Notes: generated by a model not told the origin, from the letters alone. Counted from the first letter of the stretch, positions 50,766 to 60,073 are shown. The stretch: DNA of 64,000 nt from Paeniglutamicibacter psychrophenolicus (GCF_030812255.1 NZ_JAUSSH010000004.1:62001-126000), one strand, 5' to 3'. Translations and numbers: made by a program.

Positions 50766-53089
50766 GCGCCGCAGAGCAGACCGCAGAGCAGAAGAAGTTC
50801 AACATGGACACCGTGGCCAACGCCGCGGCCACCCCTGACACCGAACTTCCGTGGGCCGAGCTTGGCCTGAAGCAGAACGAATTCGAAGAGGTCGTCAAGG
50901 TCCTGGGCCGCCGCCCGACCGCCGCCGAGCTCGCCATGTACTCGGTCATGTGGTCCGAGCACTGCTCCTACAAGTCCTCGAAGAACCACCTGCGCCAGTT
51001 CGGCGACAAGGTCACCGAGGAAATGAAGAAGGACATGCTCGTTGGCATCGGCGAAAACGCCGGCGTGACCAACCTGGGCGACGGCTGGGCCGTGACCTTC
51101 AAGATCGAGTCGCACAACTCCCCCACGATGATCGAGCCGTACCAGGGCGCCGCAACCGGCATCGGCGGCATCGTGCGCGACATCATCTCCATGGGCGCCC
51201 GCCCGGTGGCCGTGATGGACCCGTTGCGCTTCGGCGCGATTGACCACCCGGACACCGCGCGCGTGATCCACGGTGCCGTGGCCGGCATCGGCGGCTACGG
51301 CAACTCGCTGGGCCTGCCAAACATCGGCGGAGAGGTCGTCTTCGACTCCGTCTACCAGGGCAACCCGCTGGTCAACGCCCTCGCGGTCGGCATCATGCGC
51401 CACGAGGACATCCGCCTGGCCAACGCCTCCGGCCTTGGCAACAAGGTCGTGCTCTTCGGCGCACGCACCGGTGGCGACGGCATCGGCGGCGCCTCGATCC
51501 TCTCCTCCGAGTCCTTCGACGACACCAAGCCGTCCAAGCGCCCGGCCGTCCAGGTGGGCGACCCGTTCGCCGAGAAGGTGCTCATCGAGTGCTGCCTCGA
51601 GCTGTTCAAGGGATCCCTCGTGGAGGGCATCCAGGACCTCGGCGCCGCGGGCATTTCCTGCGCCACCTCGGAACTGGCCTCCAACGGCGACGGCGGCATG
51701 GACATCGAGCTGACTTCCGTGCTGCTGCGCGATCCCTCGCTGACCCCGGGCGAAATCCTGATGTCCGAGTCGCAGGAACGCATGATGGCAGTGGTCTCCC
51801 CGGAAAACGTGGCAGCCTTCGAGGCGGTCATGGACAAGTGGGCCGTGGAGTACTCCTGGCTCGGCGAGGTCACCGACACCAACCGCCTGGTCATCAAGTG
51901 GGACGGCGAGGTCATCGTCGACGTCGACCCGCGCACCGTGGCACACGACGGACCGCTCTACGACCGCCCGTACGCCCGCCCGGAATGGCAGGATGCGCTG
52001 CAGGCCGACACCTTCAAGGCCTCGGAAGCCGGCGCCAACCTGCCTGCCACCGGAGACGAGCTGAAGGCCGCACTGGTCGAGCTGATGTCCAGCCCGAACA
52101 TGTGCTCCAAGTCCTGGGTCACCAACCAGTACGACCGCTATGTTGGCGGCAACACCGCGCTGGCCTCCCCGGACGATGCCGGCGTGATCCGCGTCGACGA
52201 GGAAACCGGCATGGGCGTGGCCCTGGCCACCGACGCCAACGGCCGCTACACCTTCCTGGATCCGTACCACGGCGCGCAGCTGGCCCTGGCCGAGTCCTAC
52301 CGCAACGTCGCCACCTCCGGCGCCGTGCCGCTGGCGGTCTCCGACTGCCTGAACTTCGGCTCCCCCGAAGATCCGGATGTCATGTGGCAGCTGGCCGAGG
52401 CCATCCGCGGCCTCTCGGATGCCTGCATGGAGCTCGGCGTCCCGGTCACGGGCGGCAACGTGTCCCTGTACAACCAGACCGGCGCAACCCCGATCCACCC
52501 GACCCCGGTCGTGGCGATGCTGGGCAAGTTCGACGACGTCGCACGCCGCACCCCTTCGGGCTGGCGCGCGGATGCCGACGGACAGGCCATCTACCTGCTG
52601 GGCACCACCTTCGACGAGCTGGACGGCTCGGAATTCGCGAACATCCGCGGGCACCTCGGCGGCCTGCCGCCGAAGGTCGACCTGGCAGCGGAGAAGACCC
52701 TGGGTGCGATCCTGATCAACGCCTCGCGCGATGGCATGATCGACTCGGCACACGACCTCTCCGAGGGCGGCCTCGGTGCCGCACTGGGCGAGATGGCCCT
52801 GCGCTACGGCGTCGGAGCCCGCGTGGCGCTGGATGACCTGTGCGAGCGTGACGGCGTGGACGCCTTCACCGCACTGTTCTCCGAGTCGCAGGCCCGCGCC
52901 GTCGTCGCGGTTCCGCGTTCCGAAGAGGTCCGCTTCAACGACATGGCCACGGCACGCCGGTTCCCGGTGGTTCGCCTCGGCGTGGTTGACGCCGCGAGCA
53001 CCTCGCTGGAGGTCCAGGGCCAGTTCGACCTGGACCTGAACGAGCTGAGCGAGGCCCACGAGGCCACGCTGCCGAAGTACTTCGGCTAG
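50762..53089 (+). CDS. purL: FGAM synthase subunit II PurL (small type)
   Basis: The 775-residue enzyme makes FGAM from FGAR, ATP and ammonia in purine synthesis. It has the short PurL layout: [19 protein letters not shown] (ATP/Mg site), [35 protein letters not shown], and repeated AIR-synthase-like halves with [16 protein letters not shown] and a C-terminal [18 protein letters not shown]. The GTG at 50762 overlaps the purQ stop. A strong terminator follows. Confidence 0.97.
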   Translation: MSAAEQTAEQKKFNMDTVANAAATPDTELPWAELGLKQNEFEEVVKVLGRRPTAAELAMYSVMWSEHCSYKSSKNHLRQFGDKVTEEMKKDMLVGIGENAGVTNLGDGWAVTFKIESHNSPTMIEPYQGAATGIGGIVRDIISMGARPVAVMDPLRFGAIDHPDTARVIHGAVAGIGGYGNSLGLPNIGGEVVFDSVYQGNPLVNALAVGIMRHEDIRLANASGLGNKVVLFGARTGGDGIGGASILSSESFDDTKPSKRPAVQVGDPFAEKVLIECCLELFKGSLVEGIQDLGAAGISCATSELASNGDGGMDIELTSVLLRDPSLTPGEILMSESQERMMAVVSPENVAAFEAVMDKWAVEYSWLGEVTDTNRLVIKWDGEVIVDVDPRTVAHDGPLYDRPYARPEWQDALQADTFKASEAGANLPATGDELKAALVELMSSPNMCSKSWVTNQYDRYVGGNTALASPDDAGVIRVDEETGMGVALATDANGRYTFLDPYHGAQLALAESYRNVATSGAVPLAVSDCLNFGSPEDPDVMWQLAEAIRGLSDACMELGVPVTGGNVSLYNQTGATPIHPTPVVAMLGKFDDVARRTPSGWRADADGQAIYLLGTTFDELDGSEFANIRGHLGGLPPKVDLAAEKTLGAILINASRDGMIDSAHDLSEGGLGAALGEMALRYGVGARVALDDLCERDGVDAFTALFSESQARAVVAVPRSEEVRFNDMATARRFPVVRLGVVDAASTSLEVQGQFDLDLNELSEAHEATLPKYFG

Positions 53090-53105
53090 GCACGAGCGCT
53101 CTGCG

Positions 53106-53147
53106 GCAGCGGGGGCGTCGGGGATTTTTCCCCGACGCCCCCGCTGC
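53106..53147 (+). terminator. Terminator of the purSQL operon
   Basis: A perfect 19-base stem (53106-53124 with 53129-53147) closes a four-base T loop, followed by CCGTTTAAG. It should stop purL transcription efficiently. Confidence 0.92.
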
Positions 53148-53289
53148 CCGTTTAAGTCCTGCCCTGCGCACGGGACCCGCTCAATCGGTGGCAAGCCGCC
53201 GGAGCCCACCATGACGGATCTTCCGTCGCCTGCCGCCCCTCCATTTTCGGAAGCATGCGGATCGGGCAGGCGACATTTGGTCCCAGTCT

Positions 53290-53331
53290 CAAATTTGCCC
53301 CAAACCCAAATTTTGGTTTGGAGCAAATTTG
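53290..53331. repeat. AT-rich 17-bp inverted repeat upstream of the aromatic hydroxylase gene
   Basis: CAAATTTGCCCCAAACC (53290-53306) pairs with GGTTTGGAGCAAATTTG (53315-53331) with one mismatch (a G-U pair in RNA) and an eight-base loop. It stands out in GC-rich flanks about 200 bases before the hydroxylase start. It could be a second purL terminator, an attenuator, or a protein-binding site. Confidence 0.65.
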
Positions 53332-53423
53332 GAGTTCCCGGCGACCCGCGCACCCAATGGTGCGCGGGTTCGTTGCTTCGATCGCCACCTGCACACTTGT
53401 GAGCCACGTCGCCTTGCCGTAGA

Positions 53424-53478
53424 GTTCTACATCACGAGCATGTGTTCGACTATAGAACCCATCGTTCTAATATAGAAC
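53424..53478 (+). promoter_or_regulatory. Cluster of TAGAAC/GTTCTA operator-like half-sites
   Basis: Four half-sites are present: GTTCTA at 53424, TAGAAC at 53453, GTTCTA at 53464 and TAGAAC at 53473. The last two form GTTCTA-N3-TAGAAC; the middle two form TAGAAC-N5-GTTCTA. The whole set lies 50-100 bases before the hydroxylase GTG and probably marks a repressor or activator site of the IclR or MarR kind. No regulator gene is adjacent. Confidence 0.7.
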
Positions 53479-53524
53479 AAATGCCAAGACCAACAGACAT
53501 AGACCTGCAAAGTGAGGAAAGCCC

Positions 53525-55429
53525 GTGCAGTTCCACCACCACGGTTACGTATCCGGTGACCCGCGTATCAAGCCCGCAGCCGGAGTCGGCATCAACCGCC
53601 CGGAGGAACTCCCCGAGGAAGTCGACGTGCTCATCGTCGGCTCCGGCCCCGCGGGCATGCTCACCGCGGCCCAGCTCGCCCAGTTCCCGGACATCACCAC
53701 CCGTCTGGTCGAACGCCGCGGCGGACGCCTTGAGATCGGCCAGGCCGACGGCATCCAGGCCCGCAGCGTCGAGACCTTCCAGGCCTTCGGCTTCGCCGAG
53801 GCCATCACCGCCGAGGCCTACCGGATCACAGAGATGGCGTTCTGGCGCCCGGACACCGAAAACCCCAAGAACATCGTGCGCGGCGGCCGCGCCCTGGACG
53901 ACACCGTGGGCATCAGCGAGTTCCCGCACCTGATCGTCAACCAGGCCCGAGTGCTCGACTACTTCGCCGAGGTCGCCCAGAACTCCCCCACCCGCCTGGT
54001 GCCCGACTACGGCTGGGACTTCCAGACGCTCGAGGTCGCCGAGACCGGCGAGTACCCGGTCAAGGTCACGCTCGTGCGCAGCGCCGGACCCGACGAAGGC
54101 ACCACGCGCATCGTGCACGCCAGGTACGTCGTCGGCGCCGATGGCGCCCGCTCCAAGGTCCGCTCCTCGATCGGCTGCACCCTGGCCGGCGACCAGGCCA
54201 ACCACGCCTGGGGAGTCATGGACGTCGTGGCCTCCACCGACTTCCCCGACATCCGTCTCAAGTGCGCCATCCAGTCCCACGACGGCGGCTCGATCCTGCA
54301 CATCCCGCGCGAGGGCGGGCACCTCTTCCGCATGTACGTCGACTTGGGCGTTGTCCCCGAGGACGACAAGGGCGCGGTGCGCAAGACCACCATCGAGCAG
54401 ATCATCGCCAAGGCCAACCAGATCCTGCACCCCTACACGGTCGACGTGCGCAACGTCGCCTGGAGCAGCGTCTACGAGGTCGGCCACCGCCTCACCGACC
54501 GCTTCGACGACGTGCTGCCCGAGCAGCTTGGCACCCGCAACCCGCGCGTGTTCATCACCGGGGACGCCTGCCACACGCACAGCGCCAAGGCCGGCCAGGG
54601 CATGAATGTCTCGATGCAGGACGGCTTCAACATCGGCTGGAAGCTCGCCCACGTGCTCGAGGGCCGCAGCCCCGAGTCCCTGCTGTCCACCTATTCGGCC
54701 GAACGCCAGGTCGTCGCGAAGAACCTCATCGACTTCGACAAGGAATGGTCGACGATGATGGCCAAGAAGCCCGAGGACTTCGAGAACCCCTCGGACCTCG
54801 AGGACTTCTACGTGCGCACCGCCGAGTTCCCGGCCGGGTTCATGACCGAATACGCTCCCTCCATGCTCACCGGTGCACCGACGCACCAGGAGCTGGCGGC
54901 CGGGTTCCCGCTGGGCAAGCGCTTCAAGTCGGCCATGGCCTCGCGCGTCTGCGACACCAACCCGATGCAGCTGGGCCACCACGCCACGGCCGACGGACGC
55001 TGGCGCATCTACGTCTTCGCCGATCCCGCCGCCCCCGGGGCCGATTCCCCGGTGGCATCGCTGGCCCGGTGGCTCTCCACCGCGCCGGACTCGCCGCTGG
55101 CCGCAACGCCCGCCGGACTCGACGAAGACGCCTGGTTCGATGTGAAGGTCATCTACCAGCAGAAGCACGAGGACATCGACATCAACGCAGTCCCCGCGGT
55201 CTTCAAGCCCGAGGTTGGCCCTTTCAAGCTCACCGACTACGAGAAGGTCTACGGCACGGTCCCCGGCGCGGACATCTTCGATGAGCGCGGGCTCTCGCGC
55301 GACGGCGTCATGGTGGTGGTCCGCCCGGACCAGTACGTGGCCAACGTGCTCCCGCTGGATGCCACCGACGAGCTTGCCGCATTCTTCTCGCAGATCCACG
55401 CCGGGGCGTCCAAGGTCGCGAAGGCCTGA
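53525..55429 (+). CDS. mobA: FAD-dependent aromatic hydroxylase, 3-hydroxybenzoate 4-monooxygenase-like
   Basis: This 634-residue flavoprotein should use NADPH and O2 to hydroxylate an aromatic ring. It has the FAD-binding GxGxxG in VLIVGSGPAGMLTAAQLAQ, the DG motif VGADGARSKVRSSIGC, the GD motif VFITGDACHTHSAKAGQGMN, and a C-terminal thioredoxin-like domain typical of phenol 2-monooxygenase and 3-hydroxybenzoate 4-monooxygenase (about 640 residues). The latter fits best from length and N-terminal start MQFHHHGYV. GTG 53525 follows GAGGAAA. The substrate is inferred; no ring-cleavage gene is within the window. Confidence 0.82.
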   Translation: MQFHHHGYVSGDPRIKPAAGVGINRPEELPEEVDVLIVGSGPAGMLTAAQLAQFPDITTRLVERRGGRLEIGQADGIQARSVETFQAFGFAEAITAEAYRITEMAFWRPDTENPKNIVRGGRALDDTVGISEFPHLIVNQARVLDYFAEVAQNSPTRLVPDYGWDFQTLEVAETGEYPVKVTLVRSAGPDEGTTRIVHARYVVGADGARSKVRSSIGCTLAGDQANHAWGVMDVVASTDFPDIRLKCAIQSHDGGSILHIPREGGHLFRMYVDLGVVPEDDKGAVRKTTIEQIIAKANQILHPYTVDVRNVAWSSVYEVGHRLTDRFDDVLPEQLGTRNPRVFITGDACHTHSAKAGQGMNVSMQDGFNIGWKLAHVLEGRSPESLLSTYSAERQVVAKNLIDFDKEWSTMMAKKPEDFENPSDLEDFYVRTAEFPAGFMTEYAPSMLTGAPTHQELAAGFPLGKRFKSAMASRVCDTNPMQLGHHATADGRWRIYVFADPAAPGADSPVASLARWLSTAPDSPLAATPAGLDEDAWFDVKVIYQQKHEDIDINAVPAVFKPEVGPFKLTDYEKVYGTVPGADIFDERGLSRDGVMVVVRPDQYVANVLPLDATDELAAFFSQIHAGASKVAKA

Positions 55430-55580
55430 CCCGCCCCGGAACCTCCGATCCGACCGGGCCGATGGCCGGGTGCAGCTCCCGTGGCGAACACGCGGGAACT
55501 GCACCCGGCACCCGGCTGCCTCGCACCTTGAATTCCCGAATCACTCATTGCAGCAGGCCGCAAGGGAATAATCCCCCAAA

Positions 55581-55602
55581 TGCATGTGTTTGCATGTATA
55601 CA
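55581..55602 (+). promoter_or_regulatory. Repeated TGCATGT and TGTATACA palindrome before the SDR gene
   Basis: TGCATGT occurs at 55581 and 55591, one DNA turn apart, and the second runs into the palindrome TGTATACA (55595-55602). The T-GT-N3-AC-A pattern resembles GntR/FadR-type sites. It lies about 40-60 bases before the SDR start, so it may control that gene separately from the hydroxylase. Confidence 0.5.
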
Positions 55603-55642
55603 GGCGGTTATCCCCGCTTCATCCAGGGAAAGGAATTCCACA

Positions 55643-56425
55643 GTGCAGAGGTTCGAAGGAAAGTCAGTCATCATCACCGGCGCCGGCTCCGGCCTGGGCC
55701 GGGCGGCCGCCATCCAGGTCGCCAAGGAAAAGGGCAAGTTGGCCTTGGTCGACCTGAACGCCGCAGGGCTGCAGGAAACCGAAAAAGAGATCCGCGCCGT
55801 TGCCCCGGACACGGAGATCCTCTCCCTGACGGCAAACGTCGCCAACGAGTCCGAGGTCCAGAACTATGTCTCCGAAACGCTCAAGCGTTTCGGCTCGATC
55901 GACGGTTTCTTCAACAATGCCGGCATCGAAGGCAAGCAGAATCCCACCGAGGACTTCGGCTCGGAGGAGTTCGGCAAGGTCGTCGGCATCAACCTCACCG
56001 GCGTCTTCTACGGGCTCAAGCACGTCCTGAAGGCCATGCGCGAGCAGGGCTCCGGTGCAGTGGTGAACACCGCATCGGTGGGCGGCATCCGCGGCGTGGG
56101 CAACCAGTCCGGCTATGCCGCGGCGAAGCACGGCGTGGTGGGCCTGACCCGCAACTCCGCCATCGAATACGGCCAGTACGGCATCCAGATCAACGCCATC
56201 GCCCCGGGGGCCATCATGACCCCCATGGTCGAGGGGTCGCTCAAGCAGATCGACCCCGAAAACTGGGAGCAGGTCGGCAAGGCGTTCGTCGAGCCCAACC
56301 CGATGAAGCGCTTCGGCAAGCCCGAGGAGGTCGGCCAGCTGGTCGCCTTCCTGCTTTCCGGCGATGCCGGCTTCATCAACGCCGCGGTCATCCCGATCGA
56401 CGGCGGCCAGTCCTACAAGTACTGA
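55643..56425 (+). CDS. SDR oxidoreductase, levodione-reductase-like
   Basis: This 260-residue short-chain dehydrogenase has the cofactor loop TGAGSGLGRAAA, NNAGIEGKQNPTEDF, the catalytic Ser in NTASVGGIRGVGNQ and Tyr-x3-Lys in SGYAAAKHG, ending IPIDGGQSYKY. The segments NNAGIEGKQNPTE and NQSGYAAAKHGVVGLTRNSA closely match, from memory, the levodione (2,2,6-trimethyl-1,4-cyclohexanedione) reductase of Corynebacterium (Leifsonia) aquaticum. The physiological substrate is likely another cyclic ketone or alcohol. GTG 55643 follows AAGGA. The gene lies 213 bases after the hydroxylase on the same strand. Confidence 0.88.
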   Translation: MQRFEGKSVIITGAGSGLGRAAAIQVAKEKGKLALVDLNAAGLQETEKEIRAVAPDTEILSLTANVANESEVQNYVSETLKRFGSIDGFFNNAGIEGKQNPTEDFGSEEFGKVVGINLTGVFYGLKHVLKAMREQGSGAVVNTASVGGIRGVGNQSGYAAAKHGVVGLTRNSAIEYGQYGIQINAIAPGAIMTPMVEGSLKQIDPENWEQVGKAFVEPNPMKRFGKPEEVGQLVAFLLSGDAGFINAAVIPIDGGQSYKY

Positions 56426-56460
56426 GTCACCGATAGCCCGGACGGGCGCCGGCATGATTC

Positions 56461-56490
56461 GGCCCCCCCAGCGAAACCGCTGCGGGGGCC
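56461..56490. terminator. Hairpin between convergent SDR and haem-oxygenase-like genes
   Basis: A 13-base stem with one mismatch (56461-56473 with 56478-56490) closes a four-base loop. It has no U-run but sits between two convergent stop codons, so it may end both transcripts. Confidence 0.6.
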
Positions 56491-56517
56491 GGCTTGCGTC
56501 CGGGTTCGACGACGGCA

Positions 56518-56808
56518 CTAGCCGAGGTCGACGACCTCGAACTCGAGCAGCTCCGCACCGCTTGACACCGGCGCCTGGGCGGAGTGGTCGTGGCCGGCAC
56601 GGTTGTCTCGCCAATTCTCGAAGTCCCCGCGGGTGGCCCACTGAGTGTAAACGAAGTAGCGGTCCTCCCCGGCGACCGGGCGCAGCAGCTTGAATCCCTC
56701 GAATCCCGGGGAGCCGTCCACTGCGTGCTTGCGGGCCGCGAAGCGCGCCTCGAGCTCGGGCCCGGCCTCGCCGGGAACCTTCAGGGCGTTGATGACAACG
56801 ATGGACAT
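56518..56808 (-). CDS. MhuD/IsdG-like haem-degrading monooxygenase
   Basis: The 96-residue protein aligns, by memory, to Mycobacterium tuberculosis MhuD over nearly its whole length: VVINALKVP, AGPELEARFA, SPGFEGFKLLRPV and GAELLEFEVV. The haem-contact residues Asn7, Trp66 and His75 of MhuD are at the same positions here. Such dimers degrade haem to a bilin product and free iron. The segment between Trp66 and the last strand is two residues shorter. AGGAG lies before ATG 56808. No haem transporter is nearby. Confidence 0.85.
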   Translation of the reverse strand: MSIVVINALKVPGEAGPELEARFAARKHAVDGSPGFEGFKLLRPVAGEDRYFVYTQWATRGDFENWRDNRAGHDHSAQAPVSSGAELLEFEVVDLG

Positions 56809-56909
56809 TTTGCTCCTTCCGGGCCCGGCATCCGCGCCGGGCCGCTTGTCCTTCCAAGCTACCGCACGCCGCCGCGTCCGGCCGGGCCAGGTGGCGCCCG
56901 GCGTCCCGG

Positions 56910-58535
56910 TCACCTGGCCTCGCGGTCCCACAACCCGTTCTCCAGGGCGAAGAGCGTGGCGGAGACGCGGTTGGCCGCACCGGTCTTGAGGTAGATGTGC
57001 TCGATGTGGTTCCGGACGGTTTTCGGGGAGATGACCAGGGCCGCGGCAATCTTCTGGTGGTCCATCCCCCGGCACAGCAGCCGCAGCACCTCGATCTCGC
57101 GGGCCGTCAGGCCGCCGGGTCCTGCCCCGGGCAACCGTCCCCCGGCGCCCGCGGCCGCGACGAGCACCGCCTCGACCGAGCGGGCCTCAAGCCTGCCGGA
57201 GTCGGCCTCGACGCGCAGGCGCATGGCCGCCGCCCGTGCATCCAGCGCCGCCCGGTGCGGGCGCGGCTCCAGATACGTTTGGTAGGCATCGACGGCCGCA
57301 ATCAGGCGTTGGCTCGGATCCAGCCCGGAGGCGGTGCGCCCCAGCGGGTAGCCCGAGCCGTCCAGCCGCTCGCGGTGCGCCCCCGCCACCTGCCCCACGC
57401 GCCGCATGCCCGGCACCCGGGCGAGGATCCGTTCGCTGAGCAGCGGGTACATGTCCAGGTGCTCGCGCTGGATCCCCGAGAGCTCCCCCGGGGAATCCCA
57501 CAGGGCGTTGGACACCCCCATCCGGCCCAGGTCGTGCACCCAGCCGGCGTGGCGCAGCACCCGGGTTTCGACGGCACCCAGCCCGTAGCTGGCCGCCGCG
57601 CCGGCGGCCAGGGCCGCCACGGCCCGGGAGTGGCCGATGGTCCACGGGGATTTCAGGTCGGCAAAATCTCCCATGGCCTCCAGCACCGCCTCCAGTTCCG
57701 CCCCGGTGAGCGCGGCGTCGCGGGGCGCTGATTCCAGCACCCCGGGCCAGGGGTCGTCCTCCAGCAGCCCGCGGGCCAGTTCCGGGGCCCGGGCGCAGAA
57801 CAGGTCGGCGAGCGCCGGGTCGAATTGGGTGCCGCGGCGCGCCCTGGCCATGGCCACGGCCCCGTCCAGGCCCGCGGTGCGCAGGTGGACCTCGACGGTG
57901 TCGGCCAGCTGCGCGATCCGCATTTCCAGCGGAATCTGCACCCCGGATTTCCCGGCCGGCAGTCCCCTGCCGTCCCAGCGCTCAAAGGTGTGCTCCAGGA
58001 TCCCCGGAAGGTGCTCGTCCAGGCCCACGCGTGCGGCCAGCCGGCCGGCCGAGGTGCAGTGCGAGGAGATCAAATCCCGCACGGACTTCCGTGCGGTGGC
58101 GATGAACCGCGCCCGGGCCCGGGCCCGTTGCCCGCCCGGCTGATCCGCGGCCGTGTGGCGCACCATCATCGAGAGCATGGGCAGCCCGGTGGCATCGATG
58201 AGGTAGTAGTCGAAGCGGAACCCGATGTCGTCGCCGAAGAGCGCGGCCAGCTCGAAGGAATCGGCGTGGCAGCCGATCCAGGCCAGGAGGTTCGCGTAGT
58301 AGATCCGCTCGCGCACCTCCTGGTCGAGGTCCAGGGCCTTGGCGATGCGCAGTCCCAGCAGCGTCGCGCGCATCATGTGTTCCATGGGCTGGCCGAGCCC
58401 CAGGTCGATGGCCAGCGAGAGCGCGGCCAGCAGTTCGCTGCGGCGCGGTGCGGCCTCGGGAACCGGCGGCTGCGCAGCGGATTCCGCCCCGGGCCCCGCG
58501 GGCCCTGAAAACGCGTCCGATCCCTGCCTGGCCAC
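56910..58535 (-). CDS. Tandem HD-GYP phosphodiesterase-like protein with LuxR-type DNA-binding end
   Basis: The second half has an HD-GYP domain: IGHSRAVAALAAGAAA, the HD pair in HAGWVHDLGRMGVSNALW, HLDMYPLLSERILARV and the GYP segment HRERLDGSGYPLGR. The N-terminal half repeats the pattern in weakened form (SSHCTSAGRLAARVGLDEHL, ERWDGRGLPAGKSG). Residues ~475-540 are a LuxR helix-turn-helix (LTAREIEVLRLLCRGMDHQK, ISPKTVRNHIEHIYLKTGAA). HD-GYP domains usually cleave c-di-GMP; direct coupling to a DNA-binding domain suggests a one-component regulator. It lies 48 bases after an unknown co-directional gene. Confidence 0.87.
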   Translation of the reverse strand: MARQGSDAFSGPAGPGAESAAQPPVPEAAPRRSELLAALSLAIDLGLGQPMEHMMRATLLGLRIAKALDLDQEVRERIYYANLLAWIGCHADSFELAALFGDDIGFRFDYYLIDATGLPMLSMMVRHTAADQPGGQRARARARFIATARKSVRDLISSHCTSAGRLAARVGLDEHLPGILEHTFERWDGRGLPAGKSGVQIPLEMRIAQLADTVEVHLRTAGLDGAVAMARARRGTQFDPALADLFCARAPELARGLLEDDPWPGVLESAPRDAALTGAELEAVLEAMGDFADLKSPWTIGHSRAVAALAAGAAASYGLGAVETRVLRHAGWVHDLGRMGVSNALWDSPGELSGIQREHLDMYPLLSERILARVPGMRRVGQVAGAHRERLDGSGYPLGRTASGLDPSQRLIAAVDAYQTYLEPRPHRAALDARAAAMRLRVEADSGRLEARSVEAVLVAAAGAGGRLPGAGPGGLTAREIEVLRLLCRGMDHQKIAAALVISPKTVRNHIEHIYLKTGAANRVSATLFALENGLWDREAR

Positions 58536-58583
58536 GACTCCAGTTTACGTCCCGTGCCCCGCCCTGCACGCGGTTCAGGGCAT

Positions 58584-59318
58584 TCAGCCGCCGCCCACGG
58601 CAGCGGCCGGAACCGCGGGTGCGGTGGAGGGGAATTCGAGGTCCAGGTCGGCCACGAACAGCCCGCGCTGCGGCAGCCAGAAATCCGCCAGGTGTTCCTG
58701 GGCGGCCAACGGCCGTGGCGCCCCTGCGTCCTGGCTGTCGATGACCGCCTCGGCGGCGGCCACCGTCCACACCCGCAGCGGGCGGGCCCGGAACCGCTGG
58801 CCGTTGGGCACCAGCCCGGCCATGCCCAGCCGCCCGGCACGCAGCGCCGGCCCCATTGCCCGGCCCATGGCGCCGAGCAACCGGTCGTTGCGCCACACGG
58901 CGGCCGGCATCATCCCGGCCATTGCGCCCAGCGCGCCCGCGGCGCGGGTGCTCTCCAGCCGGATCCGCCATTCCAGCACGCCTGGCACCGCAACCTCGAG
59001 CGTGAACGGGTCGGTGAAGCGGCCGCTGACGGGGCACTGGATCGCGTGGCTGAAGGCGGCACCGAAGTACCTGTTGCAGCTGAGTTCGGGCGGGGCGTCG
59101 GCATAGACGCTCCAGTGCCCGTCTCCCCGGCGCAGCCACACCGCATGGTAGGCCGGGCCGATGGAACTTGCGGTGAAGCGCCGGTAGGCCAGGTACCGGC
59201 CCGCGCCGAAGGGCATGCCCATCAGCGCGTACCCGGAAAAGCGTTCGGCGCTCCCCTGCGGCAGCCGCGGCCCGGCCTCCGCTTCATCGGCGCATTGACG
59301 CGGTGTTGGTGCTTTCAT
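58584..59318 (-). CDS. Hypothetical protein upstream of the HD-GYP/LuxR gene
   Basis: I do not recognise this 244-residue protein. It is soluble, beta-rich (YLAYRRFTASSIGPAYHAVW, HWSVYADAPPELSCNRYFGA, FTLEVAVPGVLEWRIRL), with a helical, Ala/Met-rich middle (AGALGAMAGMMPAAVWRNDR) and a final beta segment. ATG 59318 is used because AAGGAG lies just upstream. It is the first gene of a likely two-gene operon with the HD-GYP/LuxR protein, so the two may act together. Confidence 0.65.
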   Translation of the reverse strand: MKAPTPRQCADEAEAGPRLPQGSAERFSGYALMGMPFGAGRYLAYRRFTASSIGPAYHAVWLRRGDGHWSVYADAPPELSCNRYFGAAFSHAIQCPVSGRFTDPFTLEVAVPGVLEWRIRLESTRAAGALGAMAGMMPAAVWRNDRLLGAMGRAMGPALRAGRLGMAGLVPNGQRFRARPLRVWTVAAAEAVIDSQDAGAPRPLAAQEHLADFWLPQRGLFVADLDLEFPSTAPAVPAAAVGGG

Positions 59319-59404
59319 GGCGAACTCCTTGTGCTCGATACCCCGAGCGTAGGAGTGCCGCCGCAACCGGCGCATGGGGCACCTGCCCCATCTGTCGCCC
59401 GGCC

Positions 59405-60073
59405 TCAACCTTCCTTTCGGCGCACCATCTCGTTGATCCAGGCCGGGGCGAACGGCGAGGTGCAGTTCGGCGGCGTCGGGTAGTCCTTGAGCACCTCGAG
59501 GCGTTCGCCGATCGCCAGGGCGCGGGCGCGCAGTGCGGGATGCTCGATCCCGATCGTGGCCAGCGCCTGGTTCATGGCCCACTGCAGGCGATCGGGCGCC
59601 TCCCTCATCTGCTCCTCGATGACATCCAGCAACCCGGGCAGGTCCAGGCCCTCGGGCTTCTTGGCAATCCGTTCGCTGGTCAGCGCCCAGCCGGCGCTGG
59701 CGACCACCGGGTCCGCGTCCGCCATCCAGGCCACGCGCAGTTCCTCGGCGTGCCTGGATTTCTTCACCACGTAGTTCACCAGCCAGTCATGCACCTTCGG
59801 GGCCCGGGCCTCGCGCAGCATCGCATCCAACTGCCCGGACCCGAATTCCTTGGGCTTGCAGACCAGCAGCGCCAGCAGCCGGGCCGCGGTGTCGTCCGTG
59901 GCCCACAGCTCAAGGGCCAGGGCCTGCCTGGTCTTCAGCCGCTTGGCCACCGCCCGCAATTGGGCCAGGTTAACCCCGTGGTCGTCCCCGCGCTTCTCGT
60001 TGGCCTCGCGCACCTTCGGGTTTTCAAGCCCTGCCAGCTCCGCCATGACCTCTGCAACCGTCGTTTCCGACAT
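59405..60073 (-). CDS. DNA-alkylation-repair (AlkD-like, HEAT-type) protein
   Basis: The 222-residue helical protein has ALALELWATDDTAARLLALL, HDWLVNYVVKKSRHAEEL and VASAGWALTSERIAKKPE, in the alternating-helix pattern of AlkD/DNA-alkylation-repair family proteins, with several basic and aromatic residues on predicted concave faces. AlkD excises N3- and N7-alkylated purines without base flipping. Catalytic residues cannot be checked without alignment. It is preceded by an 86-base gap from the unknown gene and shows no operon link. Confidence 0.75.
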   Translation of the reverse strand: MSETTVAEVMAELAGLENPKVREANEKRGDDHGVNLAQLRAVAKRLKTRQALALELWATDDTAARLLALLVCKPKEFGSGQLDAMLREARAPKVHDWLVNYVVKKSRHAEELRVAWMADADPVVASAGWALTSERIAKKPEGLDLPGLLDVIEEQMREAPDRLQWAMNQALATIGIEHPALRARALAIGERLEVLKDYPTPPNCTSPFAPAWINEMVRRKEG

